Positions 6,129 to 10,186 of a stretch of DNA of 10,186 bases are shown here, piece by piece (position 1 is the stretch's first letter; every line of letters starts with the position of its first letter). The notes beneath the pieces are model-generated. The model ran no database searches. It saw nothing but the letters and a program-made list of their open reading frames with translations, and had not been told where the DNA came from. The position numbers and the translations under genes were made by a program. This DNA is from Deltaproteobacteria bacterium UBA1386 (GTDB lineage Bacteria; Desulfobacterota; Syntrophorhabdia; Syntrophorhabdales; Syntrophorhabdaceae), in NCBI GenBank assembly GCA_002305765.1, contig DBQU01000115.1, positions 1 to 10,186 on the forward strand, given 5' to 3'.

Positions 6129-6672
6129 GAACCTTCTATGGTTGGCGGGCCCTGCTGTCGCGATCATCCTCCTGTGGGTGTTCGCGGTCTATATACCCAT
6201 AAACGCGCAGGCAAAAAAGGCGCAGAACTCACTCAGTGCGGTACTGCAGGAGCGCAAGGCCCTGGAGACAAGCCTGGTGACCATGACCCAACAGGTGCAG
6301 ACCCAGGAGACCATGAAGAAGTCCTATGATGAGTTTCTCACCCGTGCCCCCGCAGTCGGCAGAATGGGGGAATACATGGCGGGTGTTGTCCAGGCCGCCA
6401 AGCTGAAGGGGATGAGCCTGGAGCGCTTAAGCGGCCAGTACGAGTCGATGGAGGTTTCGAACAAGAATATTGTGCATCCCGTCTTTGAGTTGGGTATCAA
6501 CGGGAGATTCCTTGACATGGGGAAGTTCCTCGAGGAGTTGTCGGCACGGCCGGCCTACGGGAGCATCAAGCAGGCAAGGATCGCTTGCGATGAGAAGGAA
6601 TACCCGGTCCTTTCCGGCCGGTTTGTCATAGAGTTCAAGGCCCTGAAGGAGAGAGCGCGTGAAGGTAAGTAA
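6118..6672 (+). CDS. PilO-like (MshJ-like) inner-membrane pilus assembly protein
   Basis: This 184-residue bitopic membrane protein has a short cytoplasmic N-terminus MSYKN, a membrane helix LLWLAGPAVAIILLWVFAVY (about 6-25) and a coiled coil (about 30-70, KKAQNSLSAVLQERKALETS onwards). A ferredoxin-like periplasmic domain follows (VVQAAKLKGMSLERLS, then VHPVFELGINGRFLDMGKFLEEL). The G.f..l..FL..L pattern is the hallmark of PilO/GspM domains. I chose ATG 6118 because GAGGTG lies about 9 bp upstream and the helix then falls at the usual distance. GTG 6091 would add nine unlikely residues. It should pair with the PilN half of the upstream fusion through coiled coils and carry the PilP-like protein. 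It overlaps the upstream gene by 11 bp and the downstream one by 14 bp. Confidence 0.85.
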   Translation: MSYKNLLWLAGPAVAIILLWVFAVYIPINAQAKKAQNSLSAVLQERKALETSLVTMTQQVQTQETMKKSYDEFLTRAPAVGRMGEYMAGVVQAAKLKGMSLERLSGQYESMEVSNKNIVHPVFELGINGRFLDMGKFLEELSARPAYGSIKQARIACDEKEYPVLSGRFVIEFKALKERAREGK

Positions 6673-7264
6673 ACCCGTCCTCATCCTCTGCATTGTCCTG
6701 CTCCTGATCGCGGGGTACGTCCACTTCTTCACGGGCAAGAAGAAACCGAAAGGCCCTGTTCCCCCGACTGCACCCGCCCAGGCGCAGACACAGCCGCCCG
6801 CGAAGCCCCAGCCGGCAGCGCAGACCGCTCCACCGGCCCCAGCCGGGCAGCAGGCCCAGACGCCGCAGGCCCCGGGGCAACAAGTCCCGGCGCCGCAGTC
6901 GCCGGGGAAACCTGAGGTGGCTGTGCCCGCCGTGAAACCGCAGTTCGACAAACTGGCGGTAAGCTGGTCATCGGACCCCTTCATGCTTCCTGTCATCAAG
7001 GGGAAAAGGGGCCGGGAAGAGGGCACAGCGGTGAGGCTTGCCGCGATTCTCGAGCGGGGCGGCGACAGGGTCGCGGTTATAGACCGTGATGTGGTCAGAA
7101 AGGGCGATATGATAGGGAACGAGAAGGTCGTGGAGATAGGCAGGGACAGGGTGGTGCTCGCCCGCGGCTCCGTCAGGCGCACCCTGACACTTGCAGACCC
7201 CGATGCCATCACCACCGGGGAGGCACTCACGACAAAACCAAAAGCCACTGAGAGGGCCAAATGA
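6659..7264 (+). CDS. PilP/MshK-like periplasmic linker protein
   Basis: This 201-residue protein starts at GTG 6659, overlapping the PilO-like gene by 14 bp. Residues about 6-24 (PVLILCIVLLLIAGYVHFF) form an N-terminal membrane anchor without a lipobox, so unlike many PilP proteins it is probably not a lipoprotein. Residues about 31-90 are an extreme Pro/Ala/Gln linker. The C-terminal 100 residues form a compact beta domain like PilP/GspC homology regions: SSDPFMLPV, then VRLAAILERGGDRVAVIDRDVVRKGDMIGNEKVVEIGRDRVVL broken here only for description, in which R.GD.I...KVV.I..DRVVL is the typical signature. It would bridge the PilN/PilO inner-membrane ring to the N-terminal domains of the secretin encoded next. 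Its stop overlaps the secretin start by 4 bp (ATGA). The linker's DNA is extremely GC-rich (47 of 60 in 6841-6900). Confidence 0.8.
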   Translation: MKVSKPVLILCIVLLLIAGYVHFFTGKKKPKGPVPPTAPAQAQTQPPAKPQPAAQTAPPAPAGQQAQTPQAPGQQVPAPQSPGKPEVAVPAVKPQFDKLAVSWSSDPFMLPVIKGKRGREEGTAVRLAAILERGGDRVAVIDRDVVRKGDMIGNEKVVEIGRDRVVLARGSVRRTLTLADPDAITTGEALTTKPKATERAK

Positions 7265-8718
7265 AGATGAAATGGATCCCTTTAGTCTTGCTCTGCTTTC
7301 TTCTTTCCTGCGCGCATTCTGAGAAAGCGGCGCAGAAGACCACGACGAAACCGCCCGATATACCGAGCCCGGTTTCGTTCCAGGTGGACAAGGAACCAAA
7401 AGCGGCGGCGAAGCAGGCCGAAGATCTCTATTCTTTCTCGCTCCGCGAAGCGGACGTAAAGGATATCCTTCGCGCTATCGCAAAACAGACAGACTACAAT
7501 GTTGTTGTCGAGCCGGACGTGAAGGGCCTCACCACTGTCGATCTCAAGCAGGTTACTTTGCCAAAAGCGCTTGAATATATTCTTGAACCGCTGAACTATG
7601 CGTATAAGATCGACGAAAGGACAGTCTACGTTTCCAAGCCCAAGGTGGAAACCAAGATATTCACCATCAACTACCTTTCTTTGAAAAAGACGGCAACAAG
7701 CAGAGTGACGTGGAAGGAGGGGGGTTCGTCCAGCACCACGACAAGTTCTGGTACCACGAGCAGCGAGGACAAGACACTCGAGATAAAGAGCGAGACCGAA
7801 TCGGATCTGTGGAAGAGCCTTGAGGACAACCTGAAGCCCATGCTGTCCGCGGATGGAAAGTTTGCGATAAACAGGCAGGCGTTCACCATCATGGTCGCTG
7901 ATTACCCCAAGAACCTGAAACGGGTTTCCATGCTCCTCGATGGTCTTGAAAAGCCGATGCACAGGCAGATCCTCATCGAAGCGAAGATAGTCGAGGTGAT
8001 ACTGAACGTTGGGTCGCGGCAGGGCATCAACTGGAGGCTCGTGAACACAAGGGTTGGGAGCTTCGCGAACATCAGCGTTACACAGAACTTCACTACGCCC
8101 GCCGATTTTTCCATCACGCAACCGGTGTTCCGTTTCTTTGTCGGTTCTCCTTCTTCGGGAGAACTCGACATCTCCAATTCCTACGTCGAAGCGCTGCAAT
8201 CCGAATACGAGACGCAGGTGCTTTCGAGTCCGAAGATATCGACGCTTAACAACCAGAGGGCCGTTATCAAGGCGACGACGCAGGAGGTCTACTTCGACGA
8301 AGCCTTGGCCTACACCAGTGGAAGCGCCACTCCCGTCGCCACATACACCCCGAAATTCATAAACGTGGGCATTGTCCTCGACGTGACCCCGCAGATCGAC
8401 GAGAACGGCAACATCATACTGAGCGTGCATCCCGTGTACTCGACGATCTCGAGCTATGTCAATTCTCCTAATCCGGACTCGGAGGGCAGGGTGCCTGTCA
8501 TCACGACTCGGGAAGCCGACACGATCGTCCGGATAAAGGACGGCGAAACCGTGGTGATAGCCGGCCTGATCCAGGAGAGAAAGTTCAAGGACAGGACAGG
8601 CATAAAGGGATTGAGCTCCGTCCCGATCCTGGGCCAGCTTTTCAGGATGGATACGGAAGAAAAGAGAAACACCGAACTCGTCGTGTTTCTGACCCCGAAG
8701 ATCATTTACGTCAGGTGA
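7261..8718 (+). CDS. mshL: MshL-type lipoprotein secretin (outer-membrane pilus pore)
   Basis: This 485-residue secretin forms the outer-membrane channel for the pilus. The signal peptide MKMKWIPLVLLCFLLSC has a lipobox LLSC with Cys17 lipidated. Ser18-equivalent is Ala, so the Asp+2 inner-membrane retention signal is absent, consistent with outer-membrane sorting. Residues about 59-125 (FSLREADVKDILRAIAKQTD, then TVDLKQVTLPKALEYIL) are the N0/STN-like domain. A Ser/Thr-rich loop lies at 156-168, an N1-like domain follows (FTIMVADYPKNLKRVSMLLD), then the secretin beta-domain with QVLSSPKISTLNNQRA and the C-terminal signature VPVITTREADTIVRIKDGET continuing to AGL (411-436), ending ELVVFLTPKIIYVR. 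Lipidation, modest length and company of MshC/D/O/P-like pilins favour MshL over the longer AMIN-domain PilQ. It overlaps the PilP-like gene by 4 bp and ends 12 bp before the TPR gene. Confidence 0.92.
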   Translation: MKMKWIPLVLLCFLLSCAHSEKAAQKTTTKPPDIPSPVSFQVDKEPKAAAKQAEDLYSFSLREADVKDILRAIAKQTDYNVVVEPDVKGLTTVDLKQVTLPKALEYILEPLNYAYKIDERTVYVSKPKVETKIFTINYLSLKKTATSRVTWKEGGSSSTTTSSGTTSSEDKTLEIKSETESDLWKSLEDNLKPMLSADGKFAINRQAFTIMVADYPKNLKRVSMLLDGLEKPMHRQILIEAKIVEVILNVGSRQGINWRLVNTRVGSFANISVTQNFTTPADFSITQPVFRFFVGSPSSGELDISNSYVEALQSEYETQVLSSPKISTLNNQRAVIKATTQEVYFDEALAYTSGSATPVATYTPKFINVGIVLDVTPQIDENGNIILSVHPVYSTISSYVNSPNPDSEGRVPVITTREADTIVRIKDGETVVIAGLIQERKFKDRTGIKGLSSVPILGQLFRMDTEEKRNTELVVFLTPKIIYVR

Positions 8719-8730
8719 GGGTACGCATAG

Positions 8731-9909
8731 ATGAGTATAATCCATGACGCCCTGAAGAAGGCGCAGGAACAGAGAAAGGGAAATTCCGCCGGTATTCCCT
8801 CAGGCAACAACCAGGCAGGCGCTAAAAAAAAACCGTCCGTCGCGTTGATCGCCGTGGTTCTGTTGATCGCCGTGGCGGTGGTTGCCTATCTCTACATCCC
8901 GGCTTTCCATAGGGGGAAGACCCCGCCCCCGCAGCAGCCGAAGATCCCGGTGTCCTCCCCCGCGGGAGCGGCAAAGACGCCCGGTTCGGCGCAGAGCGTT
9001 CCCGGGCCGCCAGTCAAACCGCAGGCCGGGACGGCGGCAGCTGCAGTGAAGCCCCAATCTCTGACCGAAAGTAGAGAAGCAAGCCCGTCGCCACCGCAGA
9101 AAACTTTCGCGAAGAAGGAGATAAACAGGCCTGATAGCGCGAAGACGCCATCCGCTTTGAGGTCTGCCGAAGGCGGCAAGAAACCGTCAGTGGTGCCATC
9201 CCCACGCCCGGCAGAACGGCGGGATGTGAGAACAGCCGGAAGTCCGCGGGTGGTCGCCGGTACTTATCAGAAAGACATGGACGAGCCCGAGGAGGAACCG
9301 ATACGACGGACGAGGGCCAAAAGGACCGACGACGAATGGATAGATGCCCAGTACAACGAAGCTCTCAGGGCAATAAACTCCGGTCGGACAGGCGACGCCT
9401 CCAGGATATTCAACGATATTCTTGGCAGAAGGCCGAACCACGTGGAATCTCTGAACAATCTGGGCGTCATCTCGGCATCGCGAGGCAACAAGAAGGAGGC
9501 TCTCTCCTACTTCAAAAAGATCCTCGAATACGACGCCAAGTACCCGAAGGCATACAACAACATAGGCCTCGTCATGATGTCCGAAGGGCAGGCCCAGTTG
9601 GCGGAAGAGTATTTCCGCAAGGCCATATCCCTCGACCCAAAGGGACTCGAACCCTACATGAATCTCTGCGCGGTATTGCGGGCGCAGGGCAGATTCCAGG
9701 ACGCTGAGAAGATCATGGAGGCGCCGATAAAGAGCAACCCGAGAGACCCGCTTCTTTATCTCTCCTACGCCGTCGTTAAGGACAACCTCGGCCAGACCGG
9801 AGAGGCCGTGAAGTACTACAGACAGTATCTCAGCCTGGCAAAGCCATCGGACGCGCAGAGGAACGGAGTCCTGGAAAGACTGAAATATCTCGAAGGCGGC
9901 AAGAAGTAA
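8731..9909 (+). CDS. Membrane-anchored TPR protein, MshN-like
   Basis: This 392-residue protein starts at ATG 8731 with GAGGG about 9 bp upstream. The N-terminus MSIIHDALKKAQEQRKG is the short cytoplasmic motif seen in GspB/MshN-type and related deltaproteobacterial TPR proteins. A membrane helix (about 37-56, VALIAVVLLIAVAVVAYLYI) follows, then a 140-residue Pro/Ala/Lys-rich disordered linker. From about 203 there are roughly five tetratricopeptide repeats, with clear units at HVESLNNLGVISASRGNKKE, YPKAYNNIGLVMMSEGQAQL and LEPYMNLCAVLRAQGRFQDA. TPR domains of this kind act as periplasmic scaffolds for secretin or pilin assembly, and a role in piloting or stabilising the MshL-type pore is a reasonable inference from position. 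It is the last gene before a repeat-containing gap. Nine A residues in a row (8824-8832) occur in codons 32-34. Confidence 0.85.
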   Translation: MSIIHDALKKAQEQRKGNSAGIPSGNNQAGAKKKPSVALIAVVLLIAVAVVAYLYIPAFHRGKTPPPQQPKIPVSSPAGAAKTPGSAQSVPGPPVKPQAGTAAAAVKPQSLTESREASPSPPQKTFAKKEINRPDSAKTPSALRSAEGGKKPSVVPSPRPAERRDVRTAGSPRVVAGTYQKDMDEPEEEPIRRTRAKRTDDEWIDAQYNEALRAINSGRTGDASRIFNDILGRRPNHVESLNNLGVISASRGNKKEALSYFKKILEYDAKYPKAYNNIGLVMMSEGQAQLAEEYFRKAISLDPKGLEPYMNLCAVLRAQGRFQDAEKIMEAPIKSNPRDPLLYLSYAVVKDNLGQTGEAVKYYRQYLSLAKPSDAQRNGVLERLKYLEGGKK

Positions 9910-10034
9910 AGAGACCGATGAGAAGGATGATGACCAATGCAACAAGTTGTTGGAACCGGCCAATGATACCTGCTATCCTATTGCCTGGCATCTGGAACGA
10001 TAATGACGTCGCCGGACGACCTGGACAGATTCTC
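9910..10034. other. Intergenic stretch without supported features
   Basis: A small inverted repeat CAACAA-G-TTGTTG occurs at about 9939-9951. It lacks a GC-rich stem and a T-run, so I do not call it a terminator. A frame from ATG 9918 stays open to the window end but passes straight through the repeat element and is not supported as a gene. Confidence 0.4.
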
Positions 10035-10066
10035 CGTCATTCCGGCGAAGGCCGGAATCCAGGAAA
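10035..10066 (+). repeat. Dispersed palindromic repeat (CGTCATTCCGGCGAAGGCCGG type)
   Basis: The unit begins CGTCATTCCGGCGAAGGCCG and continues GAATCCAGGAAA. ATTCCGGC (10039-10046) and GCCGGAAT (10051-10058) form a perfect 8-bp stem around GAAG. Repeats of this consensus (cgtcattcccgcgaaggcgggaatcca-like, known in many proteobacterial genomes) are usually intergenic and multi-copy. It has no T-run, so it is not a classical terminator, although the hairpin could protect the 3' end of the upstream mRNA. Confidence 0.75.
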
Positions 10067-10186
10067 GATCGCCAGCGAGGAAGGACTTTGCAGGAAAAGG
10101 TTTGGCCGTCTCACCTGGCACCTTTCGAATGCTTTTGCCGGAATACTTCCTGCGGCGAGTGAGCTTTTCCTGGATCCCGGCCTTCG
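10035..10186. mobile_element. Candidate MITE / paired inverted-repeat element, truncated at window end
   Basis: Bases 10046-10066 recur as a reverse complement at 10166-10186 with one mismatch in 21, and the window ends before the outer part of the second copy. An inner pair, CGCCAGCGAGGAAG (10070-10083) against CTTCCTGCGGCG (10146-10157), extends the pairing with a 2-nt bulge, and GAAAAGGT/ACCTTTC is near the centre. The whole could fold into one long hairpin, as expected of a non-autonomous MITE or a REP doublet. No transposase is present. Confidence 0.5.

Noticed and set aside
6427..7260. 277-codon minus-strand frame opposite the PilO/PilP-like genes
   Set aside because: It is low-complexity (Gly/Ala/Cys-rich) because it is the complement of the Pro/Ala/Gln linker. 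An artefact of high GC.
7282..8745. 487-codon minus-strand frame opposite the secretin gene
   Set aside because: It is an antisense shadow of a well-supported secretin gene and its product has no recognisable domains.
10039..10058. Rho-independent terminator after the TPR gene
   Set aside because: The hairpin is strong but is followed by CCAGGAAA rather than a T-run, and it matches a dispersed repeat consensus.
10125..10145. Sigma54-like promoter TGGCAC...TGC
   Set aside because: The GG to GC distance is two bases too long for a -24/-12 promoter.
9918..10186. Open frame from ATG 9918 to the window end
   Set aside because: It translates directly through the palindromic repeat, giving the HSGEGRNP string that this repeat typically yields, and has no good ribosome-binding site or family motif. 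Most likely non-coding.

Overview
The window carries most of an MSHA-like (mannose-sensitive haemagglutinin) type IV pilus locus in two divergent arms, with a type II toxin-antitoxin (TA) module between them. No rRNA or strongly diagnostic marker is present. A Gram-negative host is certain because of the outer-membrane secretin. The fused PilM-PilN protein, the lipoprotein secretin, the TPR protein beginning MSIIHDALKKAQ and the dispersed CGTCATTCCGGCGAAGGCCGG-type repeat suggest a deltaproteobacterial lineage (Desulfobacterota or relatives). That placement is inference.

Left arm, minus strand, about 1-3500. Reading leftwards from 3319 are an MshC/GspH-like pseudopilin, an MshD-like pseudopilin, an MshO/GspJ-like pseudopilin and a large MshP-like protein still open at the left edge (616 residues visible). 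The first three have a classical prepilin cleavage site, G|F with Glu at mature position 5. The fourth has a PilX/MshP/GspK-like N-terminus without Glu5, followed by a large Cys-rich surface region. That region combines an L-type lectin-like segment with carbohydrate-binding-like repeats. It looks like a minor-pilin/adhesin fusion doing the job of MshP plus MshQ. A weak 60-codon frame precedes the MshC-like gene. The four genes overlap or nearly abut, as in one operon.

Centre, 3536-4202. A Phd/YefM-type antitoxin overlaps by 4 bp a RelE/ParE-type toxin with a TTG start. Upstream is a good sigma70 promoter (TTGACT-N17-TAATAT) whose -10 box is surrounded by three GTAC cores spaced exactly 12 bp. 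This is a strong candidate for the TA autoregulatory operator.

Right arm, plus strand, 4309-9909. A near-consensus promoter (TTGACA-N17-TATAAA) and a leader of about 150 nt precede a PilM-PilN fusion, a PilO-like protein, a PilP/MshK-like protein, an MshL-type lipoprotein secretin and a membrane-anchored TPR protein (MshN-like). Together these form the inner-membrane alignment complex, the periplasmic bridge and the outer-membrane pore. The motor ATPases, platform protein, prepilin peptidase, MshM and major pilin are not in the window.

Right edge, 9910-10186. There is no supported gene. A palindromic dispersed repeat at 10035-10066 is matched by an inverted copy at 10166-10186, which looks like a MITE or REP-pair element cut by the window end.
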